64,000 nt of DNA from Butyrivibrio sp. CAG:318 (GTDB lineage: Bacteria > Bacillota > Clostridia > Lachnospirales > Lachnospiraceae): positions 1 through 64,000 of the forward strand of contig FR889221.1 in the NCBI GenBank assembly GCA_000431815.1. Direction: 5' to 3'. The position numbers and the translations under genes were made by a program. The notes under the pieces were generated by a model. It did not search any database. It saw only the letters and a program-made list of their open reading frames with translations, and was not told the DNA's origin. Position 1 is the first letter of the stretch; every line of letters begins with the position of its first letter. Of the stretch, positions 15,337 to 24,368 are shown piece after piece.

Positions 15337-16080
15337 TCACTCCGTCTGTTTGAGTATTATATTCTGACTGTTTCCGTCATATTTTTCCAGATGAAGCACC
15401 CCTTTAAGGTCCTTGATGCTGTCAGCCATACAGCTGAGTTCGTATATCTTATCCGGCATAAGATTATCGTTATTTCCCAGAAGAGCTTTGACCCCACCCA
15501 TATCAACCGATAATGTACCGTCCTGTTCAATATTGAGTGCGTCAATTGTCAGATTATATTGGGAAATATATTGTTTGACATCGCTTATTGTTCCGAAAAT
15601 AGCCGGATCTTCAACGTCTAGTTTATCATTAATTACAATAGTTTTAAACTTAAGGCCGGTTATCTTAGGCACATCCTCAAATACATCGGGTGAGCTGTCA
15701 ACCACCACTCCGTCCTTGTCAAAATACATATTTGTTCCCTTGTATTCAACATATCCGACAAGACTTTTGTCATATACCGTGATATTAATTGTGTCCGGCC
15801 ATTTGACCGATATGTCAGTCTTGGCTATAAAAGGTATATCCGGCTTTCCGGCTTTCTTATTGGTATGAGAAAACAGTATTGTATTATCTGCATTACGATC
15901 TGCAAAAATATATTTATATAATTCGTCATACGAATATCTGTCGCTTCCTGTTATATTTATTTCCTTTACTTTAAATACATATCTTGCCGCGGCAAATACA
16001 GCAGCCGCTATCACCGCAATTATAATAAATACTACGATTGCAATTCTAAGTCCTCTGTGAGTTCTTCTCCGGGTATCCAT
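15337..16080 (-). CDS. divIB: cell division protein DivIB/FtsQ
   Basis: A bitopic division protein of 247 residues: short basic cytoplasmic tail (MDTRRRTHRGLR), one transmembrane helix (about 12-33), then a FtsQ-type POTRA domain starting VKEINITGSDRYSYDELYKY and a beta domain (WPDTINITVYDKSLVGYVEY). With FtsL and DivIC-type proteins it should form the complex that controls septal synthesis by FtsW and its PBP. The ATG follows TTAGGAG and lies 49 nt inside the end of murA, so the two are probably translationally coupled. Stops directly at the inverted repeat in front of ftsZ. Confidence 0.9.
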   Translation of the reverse strand: MDTRRRTHRGLRIAIVVFIIIAVIAAAVFAAARYVFKVKEINITGSDRYSYDELYKYIFADRNADNTILFSHTNKKAGKPDIPFIAKTDISVKWPDTINITVYDKSLVGYVEYKGTNMYFDKDGVVVDSSPDVFEDVPKITGLKFKTIVINDKLDVEDPAIFGTISDVKQYISQYNLTIDALNIEQDGTLSVDMGGVKALLGNNDNLMPDKIYELSCMADSIKDLKGVLHLEKYDGNSQNIILKQTE

Positions 16081-17309
16081 TTTATATCTGCTCCTAACTG
16101 TTCCAAATCTCTCTGTATATCCTCATATCCACGGCATATATAGCTGCATCCGTCCACTATCGTGCAGTCCGCTCCCAGCGCCGCAATAACCAGTGCGGCA
16201 CCGCACCGTAAATCCGTAGCGCACACTCTTGCTCCTTTCAATGCCGGTCTTCCGCATACCCTCGCGTGTCCGCCCGACACCGAAATAACAGCGCCCATTC
16301 TTACCAGTTCTCCGGCCGCGTTATAGCGATTTTCAAATACATTATCGTATATATCACAGCAACCTCCGGAGTATGCCAGCACGCTCATTATCTGCGCCTG
16401 CATATCGGTCGGAAATTCCGGATACGGTCCAGTGACAACCGATGTGACTGCCCTGCGTCTTCCGTCCGCCATGACTATTATCTCATTACTTTTTTTATCT
16501 GTAAATAGATGACATCCCATTTTTTGCAAAATATCACTGACCGCGGTCAGCCTTTCAGGTTCAATTCCCCTCAGGCATATATTGCCGCCGGCTATGGCGC
16601 AGCCTGCCATATATGTCCCGGCTGCTATGCGGTCTCCGGGAACCCTGTAACGGCATCCGTGCAATGTTGCTTTTCCGTTAATAATAATCGTTCCGGTTCC
16701 TGCACCGTCTATGTCCGCTCCCATCATTTTAAGGCAGTCGCATAAGTCAACAATTTCCGGTTCTTTTGCGCAATTGGTAAGACAGGTTTTTCCTTCGGCA
16801 CACACCGCTGCCAGAATTATGTTCTCAAGCGCTCCCACACTCGGATACGGAAATTCATAACTTCCGCCTTTAAGTTTCCTGCAGTAACCTATTATGTATC
16901 CCCCGGCTTCCTCTACCACCGCTCCGAGTGAGCGCAGCCCGTCAATATGATAGTTAAGCGGCCGGCTTCCGATGTTACATCCTCCCGGATATGGCATGAC
17001 AAAACTCCCACATACCGCAAGAAACACGCCCATAAAAAGCGAAGAGGCCCTAAATCTTGCACAGTATTCTTCGTCAGGGGCAGATTTAAGCATGCCGGAA
17101 CGTACCGTTACGATATCACTTTCAATGTCACATTCCGCGCCCGCCGCCTGCATTACTTTCTGCATGTGATAAACATCCGTAATTGCCGGACAGTTTTCTA
17201 TGATTACTTTATCTTCCGTAAGAAGTGCCGCTGCCATAACGGGCAATACCGAGTTCTTGCTTCCCTGAACATTAATCATGCCCCTAAGTCTTCTGTGTCC
17301 GGATATCAT
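16032..17309 (-). CDS. murA: UDP-N-acetylglucosamine 1-carboxyvinyltransferase
   Basis: First committed step of peptidoglycan synthesis: enolpyruvyl transfer from PEP to UDP-GlcNAc. Visible are the active-site Lys in VQGSKNSVLPVMAAALL, the Arg segment ARFRASSLFMG, the loop with the fosfomycin-target Cys (YPGGCNIGSRPLNYHIDGL) and the catalytic Asp in FPTDMQAQIM. About 425 residues, normal. I use the ATG at 17307-17309, 4 nt after GAGGAG; ATGs at 17321 and 17336 fall in the T-tract or stem of the terminator just upstream. The gene is more Cys- and Gly-rich than usual copies, so a second murA elsewhere is possible. Its 3' end overlaps divIB by 49 nt. Confidence 0.93.
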   Translation of the reverse strand: MISGHRRLRGMINVQGSKNSVLPVMAAALLTEDKVIIENCPAITDVYHMQKVMQAAGAECDIESDIVTVRSGMLKSAPDEEYCARFRASSLFMGVFLAVCGSFVMPYPGGCNIGSRPLNYHIDGLRSLGAVVEEAGGYIIGYCRKLKGGSYEFPYPSVGALENIILAAVCAEGKTCLTNCAKEPEIVDLCDCLKMMGADIDGAGTGTIIINGKATLHGCRYRVPGDRIAAGTYMAGCAIAGGNICLRGIEPERLTAVSDILQKMGCHLFTDKKSNEIIVMADGRRRAVTSVVTGPYPEFPTDMQAQIMSVLAYSGGCCDIYDNVFENRYNAAGELVRMGAVISVSGGHARVCGRPALKGARVCATDLRCGAALVIAALGADCTIVDGCSYICRGYEDIQRDLEQLGADIKWIPGEELTEDLELQS

Positions 17310-17321
17310 AAGGCTCCTCAT

Positions 17322-17372
17322 AAAAAATCCCCGCATATAATGAATGTTTACATACCATTATATGCAGGGATT
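17322..17372 (-). terminator. internal terminator between ftsW and murA
   Basis: On the minus strand AATCCC and GCATATAATG (17372-17356) pair with CATTATATGC and GGGATT (17342-17326), followed by TTTTTT. The stem has one mismatch (17332/17366). It begins 10 nt after the ftsW stop and would separate the upstream division genes from murA-divIB, or act as an attenuator. Confidence 0.88.
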
Positions 17373-17381
17373 TCAGTTATG

Positions 17382-18602
17382 TTACCTCGCATGAGCCCTC
17401 TGCCGCAGCCGTCCGGCCTGTTGTGAAACGGTCACCGGAACCTGTATCTGCCTTGATACATTCAGGACTATTCCCATCTCTGCAAGCAAAAAAAGCACCG
17501 ATGTACCTCCGTAACTGATAAACGGCAGTGTAACGCCCGTATTGGGAATAACATTGGTTACAACCGCTATATTAAGTATCACCTGAAGCGATATATGTGC
17601 CATAACCCCGACCACAAGCATTGATCCGAACAGATCCGGTGCGTTGTTGGCAATTACCATGAATCTCCATATAAGCAGGATAAAAAGTATTATCAGACAT
17701 ATTCCGCCAAACAGACCGAGTTCCTCGCATATAACGGAGAATACCATATCATTCTGGGCCTCCGGAATAAATCCGAGTTTCTGCATGCTCTGACCCAGGC
17801 CTTTTCCGAAAAATCCGCCGGAACCGAGTGCATACAATGCCTGCAATGTCTGGAACCCTGTATCCGATGCGTATTTTTCCGGGTCTCGCCATGCAAGCAG
17901 ACGTTTAAAACGGAAATGGCTCGCTGAATCCACATTGTTAAAAAACCATATCAGGAATGCCACCACCGCAACCGCCCCCAGCACAGTCGCTATAATTAAC
18001 CATGCAGGTTTGGAATTACCGATCATAAGCATTATGTATGCAATACCCATAAGTATTATCGCTGTACTTAAGTTGTTGGTCACAATTCCGGTAATTCCGG
18101 CTGCCGCAACCGCAAGTATACAATATACAATATTGTTTTTCAGTTTCTTCATATGGCTTCCGCTGTAACTTATAAAAGCCGCAAGCACAATTATAAGTCC
18201 GACCTTAACAACCTCAGCCGGCTGTAATGACAGCGGACCTAATCTCAGCCATCTGCGCGCACCTTTTACAGTGTGTCCGAATGGTGAAAGGACAAGCAAT
18301 ACGCAAAAAATCGATGCGACATATATGAACCATTTGATTTTATACCAGAAATGGTAATTTATAAAAATTGCCGCAACAAAAACCACCATTCCTATTGCAG
18401 TTGACAAAAGCTGCCTTTTAAGGAAATACGCAGCGTCACCGTAATCTTCCATTGCGCTGTAGGAACTGGTACTGTAAAGCATTACCAGTCCGAATGCAAT
18501 AAGAAACATTACTATTATAAGCAGGCTGAAATCGAAAAATTTACCCTTCGGTGTCAGGTTTCTGTTATTTCCATTATGCATATTTTGTGATGTATCTGCC
18601 AT
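17382..18602 (-). CDS. ftsW: FtsW, SEDS peptidoglycan glycosyltransferase
   Basis: A 406-residue polytopic membrane protein of the SEDS family that polymerises lipid II at the septum with its partner class-B PBP. Motifs: GARRWLRLGPLSLQPAEVVK, RLLAWRDPEKY, GKGLGQSMQKLGFIPEAQND (the position of the catalytic Asp region) and the C-terminal NTGVTLPFISYGGTS. About ten transmembrane segments. The start ATG follows AAGGGAG. murD ends 23 nt upstream. In most Clostridia murG follows or precedes this point; here the next element is a terminator and then murA. Confidence 0.95.
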   Translation of the reverse strand: MADTSQNMHNGNNRNLTPKGKFFDFSLLIIVMFLIAFGLVMLYSTSSYSAMEDYGDAAYFLKRQLLSTAIGMVVFVAAIFINYHFWYKIKWFIYVASIFCVLLVLSPFGHTVKGARRWLRLGPLSLQPAEVVKVGLIIVLAAFISYSGSHMKKLKNNIVYCILAVAAAGITGIVTNNLSTAIILMGIAYIMLMIGNSKPAWLIIATVLGAVAVVAFLIWFFNNVDSASHFRFKRLLAWRDPEKYASDTGFQTLQALYALGSGGFFGKGLGQSMQKLGFIPEAQNDMVFSVICEELGLFGGICLIILFILLIWRFMVIANNAPDLFGSMLVVGVMAHISLQVILNIAVVTNVIPNTGVTLPFISYGGTSVLFLLAEMGIVLNVSRQIQVPVTVSQQAGRLRQRAHAR

Positions 18603-18625
18603 TGCATATCTCCCTTATGATCACT

Positions 18626-19981
18626 CTAAAATCTGTTTACATATTCCTTGAAAAGCCTGCCACGTTCTTCATAACTCTTAAACATATCCCAGCTTGCACA
18701 TGCCGGCGAAAGCAGTACAACATCACCGGAAACGGCATTGTCATGGCATATCTGAACCGCATTTTCAAGGCTGTCCGTATTGATGATATTGTCAAATCCA
18801 TGTGCGCGTGCGGTTTTCTCAATCTGAGGGGCTGTCGTTCCTATAAGAACCATGAGTTTGACTTTGCCGCCAAACGCATCGATAAATCCATCAAATTCCG
18901 AATGTTTATCATATCCTCCGGCAATTATCAGCGTAGGTTTTGTCATCGCCTCAAGTGCTTTGATTGATGAGTCCGGATTGGTTCCCTTTGAATCGTTGTA
19001 ATATGTTACTCCATCAAGTTCCCTGACAAATTCGATCCTGTGTTCAACTCCTTTAAATGCTTTAAGAACCCTTACGATAATATCAAGCGGTACTCCTGCC
19101 TTGACTGTCATCGCAACCGCGGCCATGACGTTTTCGTAATTATGATTACCGAATATAAATAAATCTTTTACATCGATAACATCCTGCGTTCTGCCGTCAA
19201 AAGTGCATTTTATCATATTATTGTCAAGATAAACACCCTCTTTAAGAATAGTTTTCCTTGAGAAAAATACGGTATTGTTTATTGTATTTCCAAATTCACG
19301 AAGCACTTCATCATCATAATTAAGGACACAGAAATCGTCATCTTTCTGGTTACGCGTAATAGACTCCTTGACCGATATATAATTTTCCATTGTATAATGT
19401 CTGTTAAGATGATCCGGAGTGATGTTTAATATTGCACTTCCGGCAGGTCTGAAATCATGGATTGTCTCGAGCTGGAAGCTGCTGATTTCAGCAACGGTAA
19501 TGCTGTCCTTAGAAGTCTTAAGAACCTCTCCGGTATACGATGTACCGATATTACCGACAACAAAAGTTTTCGGGTTCCATTCCTTCATGATCTCACCTAT
19601 AAGTGTTGTGGTTGTTGTCTTTCCGTTAGTTCCCGTTATGGCATACACTCTGCCCTGTTCAAAGTTATATGCAAGCTCGATTTCACCCCATACGGTTACT
19701 CCTGCATCTTTAAAAGCAAGGACAATCGGGCTGTCAATCGGTACTCCGGGACTTATTACAAGCAGGTCGGTGTCATTAATTATACTTTGCGGCATTTCTC
19801 CGAGAATTATCCTGACTTCACAGTCTTTCGGAAGCTTTGCTCTCACATCGCTTTCCGCAAGTTTCTCATTGCCGTCATATAAAGTAATAATTGCTCCGGT
19901 CTGTGCCAGAAGCTTAACTGCACCGATTCCGCTTACACCGGTTCCTACAACAACTATCTTCTTACCATCTACATTCATCAT
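18626..19981 (-). CDS. murD: UDP-N-acetylmuramoylalanine-D-glutamate ligase
   Basis: Adds D-Glu to UDP-MurNAc-L-Ala in the cytoplasm. About 450 residues in three Mur-ligase domains: an N-terminal Rossmann-like domain (VVVGTGVSGIGAVKLL), the central ATPase with P-loop ITGTNGKTTTTTLIGEI and the Mur His/Asp segment LNITPDHLNRH, and the C-terminal domain beginning near GVEHRIEFVRELDGVTYYND. DSKGTNPDSSIKAL is characteristic of MurD. The ATG shares its A with the last base of the preceding PBP's TGA (TGATG), so the two are coupled. mraY, usually between the PBP and murD, is missing. Confidence 0.96.
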   Translation of the reverse strand: MMNVDGKKIVVVGTGVSGIGAVKLLAQTGAIITLYDGNEKLAESDVRAKLPKDCEVRIILGEMPQSIINDTDLLVISPGVPIDSPIVLAFKDAGVTVWGEIELAYNFEQGRVYAITGTNGKTTTTTLIGEIMKEWNPKTFVVGNIGTSYTGEVLKTSKDSITVAEISSFQLETIHDFRPAGSAILNITPDHLNRHYTMENYISVKESITRNQKDDDFCVLNYDDEVLREFGNTINNTVFFSRKTILKEGVYLDNNMIKCTFDGRTQDVIDVKDLFIFGNHNYENVMAAVAMTVKAGVPLDIIVRVLKAFKGVEHRIEFVRELDGVTYYNDSKGTNPDSSIKALEAMTKPTLIIAGGYDKHSEFDGFIDAFGGKVKLMVLIGTTAPQIEKTARAHGFDNIINTDSLENAVQICHDNAVSGDVVLLSPACASWDMFKSYEERGRLFKEYVNRF

Positions 19982-21711
19982 CACTTTGTTCCTTTCTCAC
20001 CTTGTTCTATCCCAAGATATGGGAGTATATTTTCAAAAACTTCTCTGACTACCGGTGCTGCGATTGTTCCTCCGTAGTAAATTCCCTGCGGTTCATCAAT
20101 GATGCACATTGCCATGACCTGCGGGTTCTCGGCTGGCGCAAATCCGATAAAAGAAGCTATGTATTTGTGTTCACTTCTCGGCAGTTTCTGTGATGTGGCA
20201 GTCTTGCCTCCTATCGAATAACCTTCAATATAGCACTTACCTCCGCCGCCTTCGGATACAACGGATTTAAGCAGCATCTTCATGGTATTGCTTACTTCCG
20301 GCGTTATCACGCCTGATACGCTTTCATATTCCAGAGTATTAATATTACCCTGCGAATCTATTGTCCTGACACCGAAATGCGGAGTAATCAGTGTTCCTCC
20401 GTTAATCACGCAGCTTATTGCCCGCATCAGCTGAAGCGGCGTTATCTGGAATGACTGTCCGAATGACATCGTGGCCAGCTCCAGCTCTTTGATATTCTCT
20501 TTCTTATGCATGATTGTTGAGGCCTCGCCCGGAAGGTCAACTCCGGTAACAGACATAAGTCCCAACCGGTCCATATAAGTGAGGAAATTATCAACGCCCG
20601 TTCTCAAGCCCCATGTTATGAATGCCGGGTTACACGAATTCATAAGTGTCTCGGCAAACGTCTGTGTACCGTGTCCCGTTGTTTTATGGCATCGTATGGT
20701 TCTCGAACCGACAACGGTACTTCCTCCGCAGCAATAAGTATCCGATAACCTCACCGCCCCGCATGAAAGTCCGGCAGTTGCCGTTATGACTTTGAATGTA
20801 GATCCGGGTTCGTAGGTATCATTAATTACTCCGTTACGCCACATGGCATTAAGGAGGTCCATTTTTTCCTTCTCATCCGATACCGAAACATCATAATTGA
20901 GTATGTACGGATCATTTAGATTATATTCCGGATAGTTGACCATTGCAAGCAATTCTCCGGTCTGCGGATTCATAACTATAATGCTGACGCTTTTAGCCTG
21001 TTTGGCCTCATATGTTTTCATGGCGGCCTGCATGCAGTATGACTGTATGCTGTAATCAAGGCTTATATATAAATCGTCGCCGGGTACCGGTTCTTTTCTC
21101 TTCTCTTCATATTCATCCAGCTCAATCCCCGCCGCATCCGCAGGCGTGAGTATCTCTCCGTTTACACCGGCAAGTACACTATCGTATTTTACTTCGAGTC
21201 CGACAATTCCCTGATTATCCGCTCCTGTAAAACCCATGACTTTGGATGCAAGTTCATTGTACGGATAAGTCCTTTTACTGTCCTCATCCACTTTTACTCC
21301 GGGGATATTATATTCACGGATCCTGTCCCCTGTTTCCTTGGAAACATTTGACTTAATCCTCTCCATCGAACTTATTTTCTCAACATAAGAGCGGACTTTG
21401 TCTTCGCTCATATCCAGTTCCCGGCTTAATGTGTCTATAACATATTCTTCATCCTCTATCTGTGAATGGATAACCGATACAGTACAGACTGTTTTATTAT
21501 CGGCCATTACCGTTCCGTCAGCTGTGATTATGCGCCCGCGCGGTGCTTTAACCGCCCTTTCTCTCTCATGGAGCATTGTTGCTGCTGCATTAAGTTCATC
21601 TGAGCAAAAAACAGCAACATAAGTAAGCCTTACAGTCAAAAGAACCAGTAATGACATTGCAATAACTGCATATATTTTTATTCCGGTGCGGTGTTTTTTA
21701 TTTGTTTTCAT
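19981..21711 (-). CDS. class-B penicillin-binding protein, SpoVD/FtsI-like (second of two)
   Basis: A 576-residue transpeptidase: one N-terminal membrane anchor (about 12-32), a dimerisation/pedestal domain (RGRIITADGTVMADN), then the penicillin-binding domain. The nucleophile Ser304 lies in EPGSTFK, the second motif is SCN (359-361), and the third, normally KTG, reads KTAT (503-506). The Gly to Ala change at the third motif is notable; from memory it also occurs in some clostridial SpoVD-like proteins. There is no PASTA domain. It follows another class-B PBP after 60 nt and overlaps murD by 1 nt. One of the pair is probably vegetative and the other sporulation- or septum-specific; which is which cannot be read from sequence. 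Confidence 0.9.
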   Translation of the reverse strand: MKTNKKHRTGIKIYAVIAMSLLVLLTVRLTYVAVFCSDELNAAATMLHERERAVKAPRGRIITADGTVMADNKTVCTVSVIHSQIEDEEYVIDTLSRELDMSEDKVRSYVEKISSMERIKSNVSKETGDRIREYNIPGVKVDEDSKRTYPYNELASKVMGFTGADNQGIVGLEVKYDSVLAGVNGEILTPADAAGIELDEYEEKRKEPVPGDDLYISLDYSIQSYCMQAAMKTYEAKQAKSVSIIVMNPQTGELLAMVNYPEYNLNDPYILNYDVSVSDEKEKMDLLNAMWRNGVINDTYEPGSTFKVITATAGLSCGAVRLSDTYCCGGSTVVGSRTIRCHKTTGHGTQTFAETLMNSCNPAFITWGLRTGVDNFLTYMDRLGLMSVTGVDLPGEASTIMHKKENIKELELATMSFGQSFQITPLQLMRAISCVINGGTLITPHFGVRTIDSQGNINTLEYESVSGVITPEVSNTMKMLLKSVVSEGGGGKCYIEGYSIGGKTATSQKLPRSEHKYIASFIGFAPAENPQVMAMCIIDEPQGIYYGGTIAAPVVREVFENILPYLGIEQGEKGTK

Positions 21712-21771
21712 ATCTCTGCCCGGCTGTGGTATTTATTTACAGTTTATTACGCAAAAGACTTTTCTATTCGT

Positions 21772-23838
21772 TTATTCTTGCTGTTTAGCTGCCGGCGTCT
21801 CATCCTGTCCGGGTGTTTCTGCCGGTGTCTCGTCCTGTCCGGATGTATCTGCCGGTGTCTCGTCTTCATTATCAGGCTTGTCTGCTGTATCATTATCATC
21901 ATCCGGCTGTGCATCTGACTCTGAAGGTGTCTGTGCCGGATTGGATGCAGGATTGGCATTAATCTCAGGCTTAACTACTTTCTTATCAAGTTTGTCGGCA
22001 TCGAGATAAATATCCGCATCATAATCAGCATTATCAGGCTGTATTCCCATATAAGGCAGGAGTTTCTCCATGATAGCTCTTGCAAGTACCTGGGCTGACC
22101 ACGAGGTATTATATTCTTCGCAGTCCGGTGTATCAATTACTACATATACAAGTACTTCAGGATTCTCCGCAGGCGCAAAACCCATAAATGATATTACATA
22201 TTCTGTCTTATCACGTCCGGCCTTCTCTGCCGTACCTGTTTTACCGCCGATTGAATACCCGTCCATATGGACATATCCGCCTGTTCCGTAATCTACAACG
22301 GCTCTCATCATCTCTCTCATCGTATGAGATGTATCGGAAGAAACTGTCTGTGTAACAAGTGTAGGGTTAATCGTCTTAACCGGTTCTCCTGATTCGGAAA
22401 GTATCTGTTTAACCACGTGTGGCTGGTAATAATATCCGCCGTTGATAAGTGAGGCAAATGTAGCCACCATCTGTGCCATCGTTACATTCAGGTTCTGTCC
22501 GAATGAGTTTGTCGCGAGATCGACATCCATCATTGTGGATTCCTCTATAAGAAGTCCGTTTTCTTCTCCCGGAAGGTCAATTCCTGTCTTGGAACCGAAT
22601 TTGTAATCATCCAGATAACGGCAGAATGTCTTGGCTCCAAGCATCATACTTATCTGCATGAGAGCATCGTTACATGACTCCGTAAGCGCTCCGCTAAGTG
22701 TTAAATCCCCATGTCCGACTCCGCCATGGCAGAGGATTGTCGATGAATTATATACTCCTTTACCGTCGCATGTATATACATCTTTCAGGTCTGCTTTTTT
22801 CTCGTCAAGCGCCTCTGCAATTGTAAATGCCTTGAATACTGAGCCCGGTTCATATATTGATGAAACACAGTAATTGGACCATACTTTATAAAGCGCGTCC
22901 TTAAATTCGTCATCAGTGAAAGCCTCAAGTTCTTCTGCAGAATATATTGATGTCAGATCTCTCGGATTATTAAGATCAAAGACCGGATAATCCGCCATGC
23001 CTAGTATTTCCATGGTATTCGGATCCGCAACGATTACCGAAGTACTCTTGGAACCGTATTCGTCGTTAAAATCCTTGATCGCCTGTTCTATGATGTTCTG
23101 TATCGTATAATCTATTGTCGATACGACAGTATTGCCGTTTATGGCATTGCGCCTGTTAGCTTCATAGCTGCTGTCATTAATGTATCCGTAAATTCTTCCG
23201 TCCGTTCCTGACAATTCATCATTATAGTTATTCTCTATCCCAAGCTCGCCGCCGTTGGCATTGCTTGCAAATCCCATAAGATCGCATGCAAAACTGCTGT
23301 ATGGATATATTCTCTTATACTCATCTTCAAACCATACACCTTTTATAAGTGAGTTTTTCTCATTCATCTTATTGGTAAATTCTTCGATGTCCTTATCTGT
23401 CAGCTCGCTTAACATACGCTTGTAACTGTCTATTTTGCCCCCGGATTCCTTACTTTTCGCATTATCATCGATATAATCGTTAAGTTCTTTCTCATCCAGG
23501 TCAAAGTATTGCAACAAAGCTTCTACCGTCGGCTCCCTGTATGTAGCATCCGATAAAAGCACTTTCGCATCTATTATTAAATTATATACCTTGGAACTGT
23601 ATGCGATGACCGTACCGTTTCTGTCTGTGATATCGCCTCTTCTGGCCGGTATGGTACGGCTGCTGTAATTGAAATTATCGTAGACCGCCTTGGAATATTC
23701 ATATCCCTTGCTGGCATTTATCCTGATTATTACCACCGATAATACAATAAGTAAAGTCATGACAATCATAAAGATAATTAAAAGCTTCTTCTGCATAAGT
23801 GTTGTGAATTTGATGCTTTTACGTCTTCTTACTGCCAT
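21772..23838 (-). CDS. ftsI: class-B penicillin-binding protein, FtsI/PBP2B-like (first of two), with acidic C-terminal repeat tail
   Basis: The 688-residue protein has an N-terminal basic tail and membrane helix (about 18-40), a pedestal domain starting at RTIPARRGDITDRNGTVIAY, and the transpeptidase domain. Motifs are complete: Ser333 in EPGSVFK, SCN at 388-390 and KTGT at 533-536. After residue about 620 follows an unusual extracellular tail rich in Asp, Glu, Pro and Thr with repeats of the type GQDETPAET, ending AAKQQE. The gene directly follows ftsL, the position of the divisome PBP in Firmicutes, hence the name. It should crosslink septal peptidoglycan together with FtsW. The ATG follows AAGGAG. 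Confidence 0.9.
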   Translation of the reverse strand: MAVRRRKSIKFTTLMQKKLLIIFMIVMTLLIVLSVVIIRINASKGYEYSKAVYDNFNYSSRTIPARRGDITDRNGTVIAYSSKVYNLIIDAKVLLSDATYREPTVEALLQYFDLDEKELNDYIDDNAKSKESGGKIDSYKRMLSELTDKDIEEFTNKMNEKNSLIKGVWFEDEYKRIYPYSSFACDLMGFASNANGGELGIENNYNDELSGTDGRIYGYINDSSYEANRRNAINGNTVVSTIDYTIQNIIEQAIKDFNDEYGSKSTSVIVADPNTMEILGMADYPVFDLNNPRDLTSIYSAEELEAFTDDEFKDALYKVWSNYCVSSIYEPGSVFKAFTIAEALDEKKADLKDVYTCDGKGVYNSSTILCHGGVGHGDLTLSGALTESCNDALMQISMMLGAKTFCRYLDDYKFGSKTGIDLPGEENGLLIEESTMMDVDLATNSFGQNLNVTMAQMVATFASLINGGYYYQPHVVKQILSESGEPVKTINPTLVTQTVSSDTSHTMREMMRAVVDYGTGGYVHMDGYSIGGKTGTAEKAGRDKTEYVISFMGFAPAENPEVLVYVVIDTPDCEEYNTSWSAQVLARAIMEKLLPYMGIQPDNADYDADIYLDADKLDKKVVKPEINANPASNPAQTPSESDAQPDDDNDTADKPDNEDETPADTSGQDETPAETPGQDETPAAKQQE

Positions 23839-23852
23839 GACTTCTCCTTAAA

Positions 23853-24341
23853 TTATCGTTCGGGTATGTCTTTAAACTGCATTACATACTCGCTTTCGCC
23901 ACTCTTATAATTAACGATCTGATCCTCAGAAGCATATACCATTCCGAGTTCTTCAACTGCTACATTATAAATATACTCATAGTCGATTGAAGTGTCAATT
24001 GAAAGTTCCTTCTGATCGTTCTCGATCTTAAGTTCCTCAAGCTGGGCCTGAAGAGTTGAAATCTTACCGGCATTGGTGCTCTTAGCATTAATCAGCGATA
24101 CATAATTGGTGCATGTAAAAAGCATTACTCCGATAGCTGCCGCAATCAAAAGTGTGAAAACTCCTCCGACTCTTGTAGCTCTCGCCCTGTTTTCCTCTAT
24201 TCTGCGGTCCTGCGCCTGTCTTTGTCTCTCCTGTGACACATTCCCGTTCTTTCTTCTCGGAACTCTTACCGGCACGTCCACCCTCCGCTGTGGTGCCTCG
24301 CTTCCGTACATATATTCTGTATTATATCTGTTATCTGCCAT
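23853..24341 (-). CDS. ftsL: FtsL/DivIC-type septum protein
   Basis: A 162-residue bitopic protein: a long basic cytoplasmic part (residues 1-58, Arg/Gln rich), one transmembrane helix (about 59-80), and an extracellular coiled coil (TNAGKISTLQAQLEELKIEN). It closes with the typical FtsL end VEELGMVYASEDQIVNYK. It should pair with DivIC and DivIB to activate FtsW and its PBP. Sequence alone hardly separates FtsL from DivIC; the position between rsmH and the first PBP decides for FtsL. The start follows GGGAGG. Confidence 0.85.
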   Translation of the reverse strand: MADNRYNTEYMYGSEAPQRRVDVPVRVPRRKNGNVSQERQRQAQDRRIEENRARATRVGGVFTLLIAAAIGVMLFTCTNYVSLINAKSTNAGKISTLQAQLEELKIENDQKELSIDTSIDYEYIYNVAVEELGMVYASEDQIVNYKSGESEYVMQFKDIPER

Positions 24342-24368
24342 AATTTGCCTCCCGTTTTATTTCCACAT

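Noticed and set aside
21772..21900. Tandem DNA repeat in the 3' end of the first PBP gene as a CRISPR-like or phase-variable element
   Set aside because: The repeats keep the reading frame and encode an acidic Pro/Thr-rich tail; no spacers of CRISPR size are present.
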